Positions 26,185-34,996 of a stretch of 64,000 bases of DNA are shown here, one piece after another. Source of the stretch: Streptomyces liliifuscus. Lineage in GTDB: Bacteria > Actinomycetota > Actinomycetes > Streptomycetales > Streptomycetaceae. Where the stretch lies: NCBI RefSeq assembly GCF_016598615.1, contig NZ_CP066831.1:8060001-8124000 (forward strand). Direction: 5' to 3'. Position 1 is the stretch's first letter; every line of letters begins with the position of its first letter. The translations under genes and the position numbers were made by a program. Under the pieces are notes generated by a model. The model saw nothing but the letters and a program-made list of their open reading frames with translations, made no database searches and was not told the origin of the DNA.

Positions 26185-26919
26185 TCACCTCCGCTCTGCC
26201 TCACCCCTGCTTTGCCTCACTCCTGGCTTTGCCCCGCCCCCGCCTGCGCGCCACCCCGCGAGCGTCGCCTCGACCGTGGGAGCGATCCGGCGCCGTGCCT
26301 CATGCCGCGGAACGCCGCTCATCAACAACTGGTCGTACGGGGTCTCCGTGTGCCGGACCGCGGCGCGCACCGCCGATGTCACCGCGCCCTCGGACAAGGC
26401 GCGCCCGGCAGCACTGCGGCCCACGCGCCCACTGCCCCGCACCGAGGCGTGTCCGGCGATCGCGCACGCTCGATCGTCCGGACAACCGGGAAACAGCCGC
26501 CGGATCTCCTTGGCGAACGCCTCCGTGAACCGCACATCCTCCGCGGCCCGCCGCCGCGCGTCCCGTGCCCGGCGCCGGCGCCGCGCCTCCGCGTCCGCCA
26601 GGCACCGCTCCTCGGCCCGCGCGAGCGCCGCCTCCTCGACGAGCACACCCTGCCGCTCGTACCGGCCCCGCCGCCGGTGGAACCGTACGACCACCGCCGA
26701 CAGCGAACTGCCCTCCCGCGATCTCCGCGTCAACGCCGTGTCCCCTCGCGGCAGGAACACCAGATGCCCGAGGTCGGCGCAGTCGAGACACCGAGGTGTC
26801 CCCTCCTCCAGCACGAGCAACGAGAGCGGCCCGCCCCGGCACTCGGCACAGTGTCGCCGCTTGACCGGCTGGACGACGAGAAGCCCGGTACGGGGCGGGG
26901 GAGTTGCCGTGGTCGTCAT
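26185..26919 (-). CDS. DUF2293 domain protein with CxxC clusters
   Basis: 244 aa. The N-terminus has CAECRGGPL and RCLDCADLGHL, two CxxC pairs suggesting a zinc ribbon, with LLVLEEG between. The central part (85-130) is an Arg/Ala/Glu coiled coil. The C-terminal ~100 residues match DUF2293 (RFTEAFAKEIRRLFPGCP, then HASVRGSGRVGRS and HTETPYDQLLMSG). Function is unknown. Zinc binding is inferred. The C-terminal ~20 residues lie over a stretch with repeated TGCCTCAC units. Confidence 0.8.
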   Translation of the reverse strand: MTTTATPPPRTGLLVVQPVKRRHCAECRGGPLSLLVLEEGTPRCLDCADLGHLVFLPRGDTALTRRSREGSSLSAVVVRFHRRRGRYERQGVLVEEAALARAEERCLADAEARRRRRARDARRRAAEDVRFTEAFAKEIRRLFPGCPDDRACAIAGHASVRGSGRVGRSAAGRALSEGAVTSAVRAAVRHTETPYDQLLMSGVPRHEARRRIAPTVEATLAGWRAGGGGAKPGVRQSRGEAERR

Positions 26920-26994
26920 GGGTGTGTCATTCCCGCCCGCCGAGGCGGCCCGTCCGGCTCACGCCAAGAATCCAGTTCACGCCGAGAACCCGGT

Positions 26995-27390
26995 TCACAC
27001 CGAGAAGCCGACGATCCGCTCGGGCACGACACGGACGATCACGCGGACCTCGTCCTCCTTCTCCGAGGGAGGGTCGACCCCGAGGTACTTGTGCGAGAGC
27101 TCGTACGGGAGGCGCTTGCCCTCGTCGGGGAGGATCTCGGCGGTGCCGCGGATCTCCACCGAGGTGTAGGGGTTGGCGAGGTCGTAGACCGAGACGCTGA
27201 TCCGGGGGTCGCGCCGGAGATTACGGATCTTCTGCCGACCTTCGGTCGACGAGAAGAGGACGGTGTCGCCCTCGCGCTTGAACCAGACCACCGAGTTCTG
27301 GGGAGCCCCGCCCGGGCCGAGGGTGGCGACGCTGGCGAAGTTCTTGCCGTCGAGGAGTACGCGGACCGAGTCGTCGAAGGAGATCGTCAT
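26995..27390 (-). CDS. PPOX-class F420-type oxidoreductase
   Basis: 131 aa, the size of split-barrel flavin/deazaflavin enzymes. The pattern FASVATLGPGGAPQNSVVWF, then VLFSSTEGRQKIRNLRRDPR and YTSVEIRGTAEI fits the F420-dependent reductase group (TIGR03618 type). It would bind F420H2, abundant in actinobacteria, and reduce an unknown small substrate. It lies downstream of the DUF2293 gene's stop in a same-strand series but the gaps are large enough for separate transcripts. Confidence 0.88.
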   Translation of the reverse strand: MTISFDDSVRVLLDGKNFASVATLGPGGAPQNSVVWFKREGDTVLFSSTEGRQKIRNLRRDPRISVSVYDLANPYTSVEIRGTAEILPDEGKRLPYELSHKYLGVDPPSEKEDEVRVIVRVVPERIVGFSV

Positions 27391-27475
27391 GCCGTCAGAC
27401 TAACTATATGCGCATGCATGTAAAAGTCCTTTCGTGAGAATCGTGGGAATCGTGAGACGGACGCCCGGCCTCGGG

Positions 27476-28117
27476 TCATCCGTTCCACGCCGGGTGGCGC
27501 GGGTCGTCCGCGCGCACCAGGACGTCGGCCGTGTCGCCCGGCCCCGTCTCGCTCTCGTAGCGCTCGTACGCGGGAAGCGTCCAGTGCTCGCTCTCGGGGG
27601 TGCGCCGGCGCAGCGCGGCCGGTGAGAGGCGTACATGGACGGTGAGGTCGAACGGGAACCAGTGGTGCAGCAGTAGTGGACCGTGCAGCAACAGCACGGC
27701 GCCGGGCGGGAGTTGGACGTACGGGCTACGGGTTGCCCGGTCGGTGGCCGGGTCCCAGAGGTCGGGCAGGACACGGCCGTCGCCGCCGGCTTCCAGCGGG
27801 CCGAAGACCTCGCGCCACAGGGCACCGGTGTCGAACCAGCCGTCGTAGTACGCCTCGACGTCCTGGTGGCCGTACTCGAACCGGAGCGAGGCGGGCCGCA
27901 GGAAGTCCTCCGTGCCGACGACGAGCGCGGACCGGCCGCGCGGGCGCAGGGCCTCGGCGACGAGTTCGGCGAGATCACCGGGCCGGGCGGCCGGAGCCCC
28001 GTCGAAGGCGACACGCGGCCAGGGGCTGCCGTCCGCCGGCTTCAGGTCGAGCAGACGCTCGGCGAGGAGGTCGCCGAGCCGGTCCCAGGTGATCGCTTCG
28101 AGTCGCACCCGGCCCAT
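27476..28117 (-). CDS. Uridine-kinase-like protein with a degenerate P-loop
   Basis: 213 aa. Overall it resembles the actinobacterial uridine kinase-like family (VALVVGTEDFLRPASLRFEYG, YYDGWFDTGALWREVFGPL, then VLLLHGPLLLHHWFP). The expected Walker A at residues ~35-45 is VAFDGAPAARPGDLA: no GKS/T is present. The conserved aspartate and tyrosine-rich middle remain. It may have lost or changed nucleotide binding, or be a non-kinase paralogue. In Streptomyces many such proteins are annotated as uridine kinase without evidence. Confidence 0.65.
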   Translation of the reverse strand: MGRVRLEAITWDRLGDLLAERLLDLKPADGSPWPRVAFDGAPAARPGDLAELVAEALRPRGRSALVVGTEDFLRPASLRFEYGHQDVEAYYDGWFDTGALWREVFGPLEAGGDGRVLPDLWDPATDRATRSPYVQLPPGAVLLLHGPLLLHHWFPFDLTVHVRLSPAALRRRTPESEHWTLPAYERYESETGPGDTADVLVRADDPRHPAWNG

Positions 28118-28275
28118 GATGCCGCGCGGGCGGACGGGAGCGGCGGGCCGGGATGTCGGGCGGAAGCCGCGAACTTCCGGGTGCGTATCTCCTCGTACCC
28201 GGCGAGAATGTAGGGCGCCGGGACTAGCGGTGCCTCCCCGCGCCGCGCCGGCCGTCCGGCACCGGGAGGTACTAC

Positions 28276-28704
28276 ATGACCACCGCCGGAGACATCATGC
28301 ACCGCGGCGCCCAGTGGATCCCCGCTCACGAGACGCTGGACCGTGCCGCCCAGCTGATGCGTGAGCTCAATGTGGGCGCGCTGCCCATCAGCGACGAGAA
28401 CGAACGGCTCTGCGGCATTCTCACGGACCGGGACATCGTGGTCGGCTGCGTGGCCATGGGCCATGACCCGGCACGCATCACCGCGGGGGAGATGGCCAAG
28501 GGCACACCGCGCTGGATCGACGCGGGCGCCGACGTGAGCGACGTACTCGGCGAGATGCAGGGGCACCAGATCCGCCGCCTTCCTGTGATCGAGAACAAGC
28601 GCCTGGTCGGGATGATCAGCGAGGCCGACCTGGCCGCGCATCTGACGGACGAACAACTCGCGGGCTGGGCCGAGAGCGTCTACGCGAAGAGCGCGGCACG
28701 CTGA
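28276..28704 (+). CDS. CBS-pair protein
   Basis: 142 aa. Two CBS units: residues ~10-65 (IMHRGAQWIPAHETLDRAAQ, ... GILTDRDIVV) and ~72-125 (WIDAGADVSDVL..., VGMISEADLAAHL). CBS pairs bind adenine nucleotides or SAM and often act as energy or ligand sensors, usually attached to an enzyme or transporter; this is a free-standing pair. Its terminator is the hairpin at 28761-28791, shared convergently with corA. Confidence 0.92.
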   Translation: MTTAGDIMHRGAQWIPAHETLDRAAQLMRELNVGALPISDENERLCGILTDRDIVVGCVAMGHDPARITAGEMAKGTPRWIDAGADVSDVLGEMQGHQIRRLPVIENKRLVGMISEADLAAHLTDEQLAGWAESVYAKSAAR

Positions 28705-28760
28705 CCCCGAGGTCCCAGCGGCGCGACCGGGAGATCCGCCGAGCCCGGCCGACTGACGCG

Positions 28761-28791
28761 CGCTCGTCCGGCCGTACGCGCCGGACGAGCG
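28761..28791. terminator. Bidirectional hairpin terminator
   Basis: CGCTCGTCCGG (28761-28771) pairs perfectly with CCGGACGAGCG (28781-28791). It lies between the convergent CBS and corA genes. Confidence 0.8.
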
Positions 28792-28794
28792 GTG

Positions 28795-29922
28795 TCACAG
28801 CCAGCCATTGCGCTTGAACCCCCGGTAGAGCGTGGAGCACACGATGGCGATCACGCCGACCGCCATGCCGTAACCGAACTTCCAGTGCAGCTCCGGCATG
28901 TAGTCGAAGTTCATGCCGTAGACCCCGCAGACCATGGTCGGCACCGCGATCAGCGCCGCCCATGCCGTGATCTTCCGCATGTCCTCGTTCTGCGCGACGC
29001 TGACCTGCGCGAGATGCGCCTGCAGAATCGAGTTGAGCAGTTCGTCGAACGCGGCTATCTGCTCGGCGGCCCGCAGCTGGTGGTCGGAGACGTCGCGGAA
29101 GTACGCCTGTATCTCCGGGTCGATCACCCTGATCGGCCGGGTGGCGAGATCCATGATGGGGCGGCCGAGCGGGACCACCGCCCGCTTCAGCTCAAGGAGT
29201 TCACGCTTGAGCTGGTAGATGCGCCCGGGGTCGGCCCGCGCGCCGTTCGCGGCGAACACATCCGTCTCGACCTGGTCGATGTCCTCCTGAACCGAGTCCG
29301 TGACGTTCAGATAGTCGTCCACCACATGGTCCGCGATCGCGTGCAGCACCGCGGCCGGGCCCTTGGCGAGCTGCTCGGGGCGGGCCTCCAGTTCCTCGCG
29401 CAGCGGTCCGAGCGAACCATGCCTGCCGTGCCGCACGGTGACCACGAAGTCCTGGCCGACGAACACCATGATCTCGCCGGTGTTCACCACCTCGCTGGTC
29501 GCGGTCAGTTCGGTGTGCTCGACGTAGCAGACCGTCTTGAACACCGCGAACAGTGTGTCGCCGTACCGCTCCAGTTTCGGGCGCTGATGGGCGTCCACCG
29601 CGTCCTCGACGGCCAGCGGGTGGAGGTCGAACAACTCGGCGATGCCCGCGAACTCCACCTCCGTCGGTTCGTGCAGCCCGAGCCAGACGAATCCGCCGTC
29701 GGCCTTGCGGATCCGCTGCACCGTCTCGACCAGATCGCGGCCGGCGGGGACCCTCGACCCCTCTTCGTACGCCACGCAGTTCACCACCGCGGTGCCCAGC
29801 GGAGACCGGGCGGGGTGACTGAGGTCGACACGGGCGCGCCGTCGAGTCAGCCGTGCCACCCTGCGGAGGCCGCCGACCTTGCTCAGGCCCGTGACCTTCC
29901 GCAGATTCCCTGCCATGGACAT
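28795..29922 (-). CDS. corA: CorA-type magnesium/cobalt transporter
   Basis: 375 aa. The C-terminal two helices carry the CorA selectivity motif YGMNFD between them, with the second helix GMAVGVIAIVCSTLY. The long N-terminal domain has the beta/alpha fold and long helix (FDELLNSILQAHLAQVSVAQ) expected. CorA forms pentamers in the membrane and admits Mg2+ and other divalent ions. The ending KRNGWL is typical. Start 29922 has GAGGAGAT upstream. The next gene on + strand, a methyltransferase, begins in the divergent region. Confidence 0.93.
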   Translation of the reverse strand: MSMAGNLRKVTGLSKVGGLRRVARLTRRRARVDLSHPARSPLGTAVVNCVAYEEGSRVPAGRDLVETVQRIRKADGGFVWLGLHEPTEVEFAGIAELFDLHPLAVEDAVDAHQRPKLERYGDTLFAVFKTVCYVEHTELTATSEVVNTGEIMVFVGQDFVVTVRHGRHGSLGPLREELEARPEQLAKGPAAVLHAIADHVVDDYLNVTDSVQEDIDQVETDVFAANGARADPGRIYQLKRELLELKRAVVPLGRPIMDLATRPIRVIDPEIQAYFRDVSDHQLRAAEQIAAFDELLNSILQAHLAQVSVAQNEDMRKITAWAALIAVPTMVCGVYGMNFDYMPELHWKFGYGMAVGVIAIVCSTLYRGFKRNGWL

Positions 29923-30157
29923 CTGGATCTCCTCGCGTGGATCTCCCCGCGCCGCACTCTGCGCCTTGCCGCGGCCAGTCTGCCAGGATGTTTTGACGGC
30001 CGGGAAAGCCTGTGGGAACGGAGTATTCCGTTCCGTATCCACTGTCTCTGCCGGTACTGACGAGGCGTCGACGGCCGTTGGTGGGCCGAGCGCGACGCGC
30101 TTGACATCGGGAGCGTCAACCATCATGGACAAGCGGGACAACTGGGATGATCGGCGC

Positions 30158-30952
30158 ATGACGCGAACCGACGGGTATCTCCTCGACAACCGGCAGACCG
30201 AGGCGGGTCAGCGTTTCGACGCCCTCGCCGCTCTCTTCGACCCCACGACGTTCCGGCACATCGAACGGTTCGGCATCGGATCCGGCTGGCGCTGCTGGGA
30301 GGTCGGTGCGGGCGGCACGTCCGTGGTGTCCTGGCTCGCCAAGAAGGTCGGCCCCACCGGCAAGGTCGTCGCGACCGACGTCGACACCTCCTGGGCCACC
30401 TCGGCGTTCCGCCCTCCCGTCGAGCTGCGCGTCCATGACGTGGGCGTGGACGAGCCGCCGGGGGAGGGCTTCGACCTCGTGCACGCCCGGCTCGTCCTGG
30501 TCCATGTGGCGGACAGGGAGCGGGCGTTGTACTCGATGATCAGAGCGCTGCGGCCCGGCGGACGGCTCCTGGTCGAGGACGCCGACCCGGCGCTCCAGCC
30601 GCTGGCCTGCCCCGACGAGCGCGGCCCCGAACAGCAGTTGGCCAACCGGCTGCGCCACGGGTTCCGTGAGCTGCTCACCGAGCACGGCGCCGACCTCGCG
30701 TACGGGCGCCGGCTTCCGCGTCTGCTGCGCGAGGCCGGGCTGCGACAGGTCGAGGCCGACGCGTACTTCCCGATCACCTCGCCGGCCTGCGGCGCGCTGG
30801 AGTCCGCGACGATCCGTCAGGTCCGCGACCGGCTCGTCGCCGCGGGCCTCGCCACGGACCAGGACATCGACCGGCACCTCGCGAACGTGGCCACGGGCGG
30901 GATGGACCTGGCCACGGCACCGCTGATCTCGGCGTGGGGGCGCAAGGTGTAG
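30158..30952 (+). CDS. SAM-dependent methyltransferase
   Basis: 264 aa from ATG 30158 (ATG 30125 is also in frame). SAM motif I is CWEVGAGGTSVVSWLAKK, followed by VVATDVD and VELRVHDVG (motif II-like) and LRPGGRLLVEDADP (motif III). It is a class I Rossmann methyltransferase of the small-molecule type common in Streptomyces; substrate unknown. A TTGACA at 30100 is not followed by a good -10, so the promoter is uncertain. The region after it (30953-31186) holds a small direct repeat and no gene. Confidence 0.85.
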   Translation: MTRTDGYLLDNRQTEAGQRFDALAALFDPTTFRHIERFGIGSGWRCWEVGAGGTSVVSWLAKKVGPTGKVVATDVDTSWATSAFRPPVELRVHDVGVDEPPGEGFDLVHARLVLVHVADRERALYSMIRALRPGGRLLVEDADPALQPLACPDERGPEQQLANRLRHGFRELLTEHGADLAYGRRLPRLLREAGLRQVEADAYFPITSPACGALESATIRQVRDRLVAAGLATDQDIDRHLANVATGGMDLATAPLISAWGRKV

Positions 30953-30985
30953 CGGTGCGTGGTGAGGGTGCAGTGCACCGGCCGC

Positions 30986-31018
30986 AGTGCCCTGCAAGGG
31001 CGTAGTGCCCTGCGAGGG
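30986..31018. repeat. Direct repeat AGTGCCCTGC(A/G)AGGG
   Basis: Two 15-base copies (30986-31000 and 31004-31018) follow the methyltransferase stop codon. Further GGATCGG/GGTCCGGG repeats continue to about 31150. The interval is between convergent genes and shows no coding potential. Confidence 0.6.
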
Positions 31019-31186
31019 TCGAAGGGCTTGCGCCTCGCCGAGGCGGGCCTCGGACGCTCGCGCCTCCGCAGCCGGCCCGGAGCGGCCTGGGGTGGATCGG
31101 GGCGGTCCGGGAGGTCCGGGTCGGCTATCGAGGCGGATCGGAGTGGCCTGCGGGCCGGATCGGAGTGGCTCGCGGGCCCGGGAGGC

Positions 31187-32143
31187 CTACGCGTTCGTCG
31201 TCGGCCTCCCGCCCACCTGTTCCACCGCCCGTGCCCCGGCCCGGCACCCCTCCGCGGCGGCGTCATCCGGTCGGGTGCCCGCGAGGAGCGCGGCGAGGAA
31301 GGCTCCGGTGAAGGCGTCCCCGGCACCCGTGGTGTCGACCGGGGTCGCGGGCACCGCCGGAACCCGGGCCAGGACCTCCCCCGACCGGGCGACCAGGGCT
31401 CCGGCCCCGCCCTGCTTGACGACCACCAGCGGAACGTGGCGGCTCAACTTGGCCGCCGCGTCCGCCGGATCGGGCAGACCGGTCAGCAGACAGGCCTCGT
31501 CCCGGCTGGGCAGCAGGATGTCGACGCCCTCGGTGAGCGCGAGGAAGCGGTCCACCCCCAGCTCCGTGAGGAACCCCGCCGACGCCGGATCCACGCTCAC
31601 CGGCACCCCACGCGCGCGTGCCGATTCCATCGCAACCGCCACCAGCGCGCGGCACGGCTCCGAGAAGAACAGATAGCCCGACAGATGCAGCCGGGCGACA
31701 CCGTCGAGCAGTGACTCCGACCAGTCGCCGGGGGTGAGGCGCAGGGACGCGCCGCTGTCCGTGAGGAAGGTGCGCTCCGCCGAAGCACCCGTGTCCACCA
31801 GGCAGATCACCGTCCCGGTCGGCGCCTCGGGGTCGATGACCAGGAGGGGGCGTACCCCCGAAGTGGCCAGCTCGCGCTCGTGCCACGCGGCCGAGTCCAT
31901 GCCCACCTTGCCGAGCAGCCGTACCTCCGTGCCGTCCCGGCGGGCCGCCCAGCACGCGACGTTGGCGCCCGCGCCGCCCGGCACGGTCCGGACGACGGCG
32001 GCCGTGTCGGTGCCGGACGCGAGCGGCCCACGGTGCCGGGCGACGACATCCGTGACGACGTCTCCGACGACCAGGAGAGCCCCGCCCGGAGTACCACCGG
32101 GAGCCCCGCCGGGAGTTCCGCCGGGGCCACTCGCCCCGGTCAC
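31187..32143 (-). CDS. psuK: PfkB-family kinase, probable pseudouridine kinase
   Basis: 318 aa. The PfkB C-terminal signature DTTGAGDAFTGAF (Asp is catalytic) and the N-terminal GGAGANVACWAARRDG are present. Start GTG 32143 overlaps the TGA of psuG (GTGA), so the two are one translationally coupled operon. Paired with a pseudouridine-5'-phosphate glycosidase, it would phosphorylate pseudouridine to the 5'-phosphate that PsuG cleaves to uracil and ribose-5-phosphate. The first ~20 residues are a PGG(A/T)PGG low-complexity tract. Alternative: ribokinase or adenosine kinase-like enzyme. Confidence 0.8.
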   Translation of the reverse strand: MTGASGPGGTPGGAPGGTPGGALLVVGDVVTDVVARHRGPLASGTDTAAVVRTVPGGAGANVACWAARRDGTEVRLLGKVGMDSAAWHERELATSGVRPLLVIDPEAPTGTVICLVDTGASAERTFLTDSGASLRLTPGDWSESLLDGVARLHLSGYLFFSEPCRALVAVAMESARARGVPVSVDPASAGFLTELGVDRFLALTEGVDILLPSRDEACLLTGLPDPADAAAKLSRHVPLVVVKQGGAGALVARSGEVLARVPAVPATPVDTTGAGDAFTGAFLAALLAGTRPDDAAAEGCRAGARAVEQVGGRPTTNA

Positions 32144-33045
32144 GCGCCTGCCCAGGCCGTCGCGATCCGCCCCGCGAGCCGTACGTTGCCGCGTACCGCC
32201 GCCAGGTTGGCGCTCAGCGATGCCCCTTCGGTGTGGCGCACCAGATAGCCGAGGAGGAACGGTGTCACCGCCTGGCCGCTCACGCCCTCCGCCTCGCACG
32301 CGTTCAGCGCGTCGGCGAGCACGCGCGCGTGGAGCTCGGGATCGAGCTGCTCCGCCTCCGGTACCGGGTTGGCGACGATCAGCGCCGACTCGGGCCCGTC
32401 GAGCGCGTCCTGCGCGCGCATGACGGCCGCGACCTCGCCGGGCGACTCCAGGGTCCAGTCCACCGGGTGACCCGAGTCGGACAGATAGAAGCCGGGGAAG
32501 TTCGTCGTCCCGTATCCGGCGACCGCGACCCCCAGCGTCTCCAGCCGCTGCAGGGTCGCCGGCACATCCAGGATCGACTTCACCCCCGCGCACACCACCG
32601 TGATCCGGGTGCGGGCCAGGAGCCCCAGATCGGCGGACTCGTCCTGCGTCACCGTCCACTCCCGGTGTACGCCCCCGAGCCCGCCCGTCGCGAACACTCG
32701 TACGCCCGCCTGCGCGGCCAGCAGCGCGGTCGCGGACACCGTGGTCGCCCCGCTGACCCCCGCGGCGACCGCGAGCGGCAGATCGCGATGCCCGAGCTTG
32801 CGGATGCCGTCCTCGTTGGCGACCCGCTCCAGCTGCTCCTTGTCGAGACCCACGCGAGGCTGCCCGTCGAGCACGGTGATCGTCGCGGGAACGGCACCTT
32901 CCTGGCGTACGGCGTCCTCCAGCTCCAGCGCCACCTGGAGATTGCGCGGACGCGGCAGCCCGTGCGCGATGATCGTGGACTCCAGTGCCACCACGGGCCG
33001 CCCCGCGGCGAGCGCCTCCCGTACCTCTTCGGAAACCACCAGCAC
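32140..33045 (-). CDS. psuG: Pseudouridine-5'-phosphate glycosidase
   Basis: 301 aa, normal length. Characteristic stretches are VALESTIIAHGLPRPRNL at the N-terminus, TVLDGQPRVGLD, LAVAAGVSGATTVSAT, FATGGLGGVHREW and VVCAGVKSILDVPATLQRLETLGV, then the NPVPEAEQLD motif near the end. The enzyme splits the C-glycosidic bond of pseudouridine 5'-phosphate. Start GTG 33045 has AGGAGG. The operon with the kinase allows reuse of pseudouridine from RNA turnover. Confidence 0.93.
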   Translation of the reverse strand: MLVVSEEVREALAAGRPVVALESTIIAHGLPRPRNLQVALELEDAVRQEGAVPATITVLDGQPRVGLDKEQLERVANEDGIRKLGHRDLPLAVAAGVSGATTVSATALLAAQAGVRVFATGGLGGVHREWTVTQDESADLGLLARTRITVVCAGVKSILDVPATLQRLETLGVAVAGYGTTNFPGFYLSDSGHPVDWTLESPGEVAAVMRAQDALDGPESALIVANPVPEAEQLDPELHARVLADALNACEAEGVSGQAVTPFLLGYLVRHTEGASLSANLAAVRGNVRLAGRIATAWAGA

Positions 33046-33144
33046 GCGCGTGCCTCCTGTCTGTCGGTTCTCCCCTCATCCCTGGCGGGCGACGCGCCCG
33101 GCCAAACCCTTGCGACCAGCACAACGGGGCAGCAGCCTGAGGCC

Positions 33145-33573
33145 ATGACGGACAACTCGACACGTCTCGACCATGTCGTCCTCTGGGTACGCGACCCCGT
33201 GGCCTCGGCCGACTTCTACGAGAAGGCGCTGGGCCTTGAGCCCATCAGGGTCACCGAGTTCGCCGCGGGAAAGGTGGCCTTCCCCTCCGTGCGCCTCAAC
33301 GAGGAGACCATCTTCGACCTCGCGCCCCTGACGATGGCTCCCCGCATGGACGTCGTCCCCGACGCGGCCGCCAGTGCGGGCCACCCGGTCAACCACGTAT
33401 GCCTGTCCCTCCCGGGGGAGGACTTCGACGCGCTCCGCGCCCGCCTGGAGGAGCGGGCCGTCCCCCTCTCGGACTTCACCCACGACGCGTACGGCGCCCG
33501 CGGGAAGGCCAAGCGGAGCTTCTACTTCCGCGACCCGGACGGGAACGTCTTCGAAGCGCGCCACTACGAGTAG
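33145..33573 (+). CDS. VOC-family (glyoxalase/bleomycin-resistance fold) protein
   Basis: 142 aa with a single VOC domain: VVLWVRDPVASADFYEKALG at the N-terminus and FYFRDPDGNVFEARHY at the C-terminus. Metal ligands would be H10, E72-like residues, and the C-terminal Glu of NVFEARHY. The family includes glyoxalase I, dioxygenases and antibiotic-sequestering proteins; the role here is unknown. The strong terminator follows directly. Confidence 0.88.
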   Translation: MTDNSTRLDHVVLWVRDPVASADFYEKALGLEPIRVTEFAAGKVAFPSVRLNEETIFDLAPLTMAPRMDVVPDAAASAGHPVNHVCLSLPGEDFDALRARLEERAVPLSDFTHDAYGARGKAKRSFYFRDPDGNVFEARHYE

Positions 33574-33602
33574 CTCCCAGGCCTGGGAGCAGCGCTCAGA
33601 AC

Positions 33603-33645
33603 GGGAAAAGGGGTGTCCACGCGCGCGTGGACACCCCCTTTTCCC
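33603..33645. terminator. Long palindromic terminator
   Basis: A near-perfect palindrome: GGGAAAAGGGGTGTCCACGCG mirrors CGTGGACACCCCCTTTTCCC around the middle. Its centre is the recurring CACGCGCGCGTG palindrome. It separates the convergent VOC and formaldehyde-dehydrogenase genes and can work in both directions. Confidence 0.85.
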
Positions 33646-33653
33646 TTCGGGGC

Positions 33654-34880
33654 TCAGACAGACCTCGCCCCGTTCAGTGCCCCGTGCGGATCGAGGACGT
33701 ACTTGCGGCTGGCGCCCTGATCGAACTCGGCGTAGCCGCGTGGAGCGTCCTCCAGACCGATCACCGTCGCGTTGACGGCCTTGGCGATGTGCACGCGCTC
33801 GTGAAGGATCGCCTTCATCAGCCCCCGGTGGTACTGCATCACCGGACACTGCCCGGTCGTGAAGCGGTGGCTCTTCGCCCACCCCAGACCGAGCCGCACC
33901 TTCAGCGTCCCGGTCCGCGCGTCCTGGTCGATCCCACCGGGGTCGTCCGTGACGTACAGGCCCGGAATGCCGAGCGCGCCACCCGCGCGCGTGATGCCCA
34001 TCAGCGAGTTGAGGACCGTGGCGGGTGCCTCCGGCGCGTCGGGACCGTGCGCCCGCGCCTCGAAGCCGACCGCGTCGACGGCCACGTCCACCTCCGGCTC
34101 ACCCAGGAGCTGGTCGATCTGCTCGCCCACCTCGCCCTGGCTGACGTCGACCGTCTCGCAGCCGAAACTCCTGGCCTGCGCGAGACGTTCGGCGTTCAGG
34201 TCGCCGACGATGACGACGGCGGCGCCCAGCAGCTGCGCCGACGCCGCGGCCGCGAGACCGACCGGCCCCGCCCCGGCGACGTACACCGTTGAACCGACCC
34301 CGGCGCCCGCGGTCACCGCGCCGTGGAAGCCGGTCGGGAAGATGTCCGACAGCATGGTCAGATCGAGGAGCTTCTCGCGCGCCTGGTCCCGGTCCGGGAA
34401 CCGCAGCAGGTTGAAGTCCGCGTACGGGACCATGGCGTACTCCGCCTGGCCGCCGACCCAGCCGCCCATGTCGACATAGCCGTAGGCCGCCCCGGGGCGG
34501 GCCGGGTTGACGTTCAGACAGATGCCGGTCTTGCGTTCCTTGCAGTTGCGGCACCGCCCGCATGCGATGTTGAACGGCACCGAGACGATGTCCCCGACCT
34601 CGACGAACTCGACGTCCGGGCCTCGCTCCACGACCTCCCCGGTGATCTCGTGCCCGAGGACGAGCCCCTCGGGCGCTGTCGTCCGGCCGCGCACCATGTG
34701 CTGGTCGCTGCCGCAGATGTTGCTGGCGAGCACCTTGAGAATGACTCCGTGCCGGCACTTGCGGCCGATGTTCGCGGATGCCACCCCTGGCCCGTCCTGC
34801 AGTTCGAGCGTCGGGTAGTCGATGGTCCTGACTTCCACCGCGCCCGGCTTGAGATACGCGACTGCCCTGTTCCCGCTCAT
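33654..34880 (-). CDS. fdhA: Glutathione-independent formaldehyde dehydrogenase
   Basis: 408 aa, a zinc-dependent medium-chain dehydrogenase. Catalytic-zinc region NICGSDQH and GHEITGEV; structural-zinc region CGRCRNCKERKTGIC (four cysteines); NAD binding GAGPVGLAAAAS. The segment YGYVDMGGWVGGQAEY and the late PVMQYHRGLM are as in Pseudomonas FdhA, which binds cofactor tightly and acts as an aldehyde dismutase/formaldehyde dehydrogenase without glutathione. Actinobacteria with mycothiol instead of glutathione would use such an enzyme for aldehyde detoxification. Confidence 0.93.
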   Translation of the reverse strand: MSGNRAVAYLKPGAVEVRTIDYPTLELQDGPGVASANIGRKCRHGVILKVLASNICGSDQHMVRGRTTAPEGLVLGHEITGEVVERGPDVEFVEVGDIVSVPFNIACGRCRNCKERKTGICLNVNPARPGAAYGYVDMGGWVGGQAEYAMVPYADFNLLRFPDRDQAREKLLDLTMLSDIFPTGFHGAVTAGAGVGSTVYVAGAGPVGLAAAASAQLLGAAVVIVGDLNAERLAQARSFGCETVDVSQGEVGEQIDQLLGEPEVDVAVDAVGFEARAHGPDAPEAPATVLNSLMGITRAGGALGIPGLYVTDDPGGIDQDARTGTLKVRLGLGWAKSHRFTTGQCPVMQYHRGLMKAILHERVHIAKAVNATVIGLEDAPRGYAEFDQGASRKYVLDPHGALNGARSV

Positions 34881-34996
34881 ACGTGATCGCCGTCCCTTCG
34901 GCCCCGTGACTTCGGATGCCAGTGGCTGTGCGCATGGCGGAGTCTGCTACCGCCTCACCGTTCCGGCCAGCCTTCGCGCGGGTCTCCGTGGGGACG

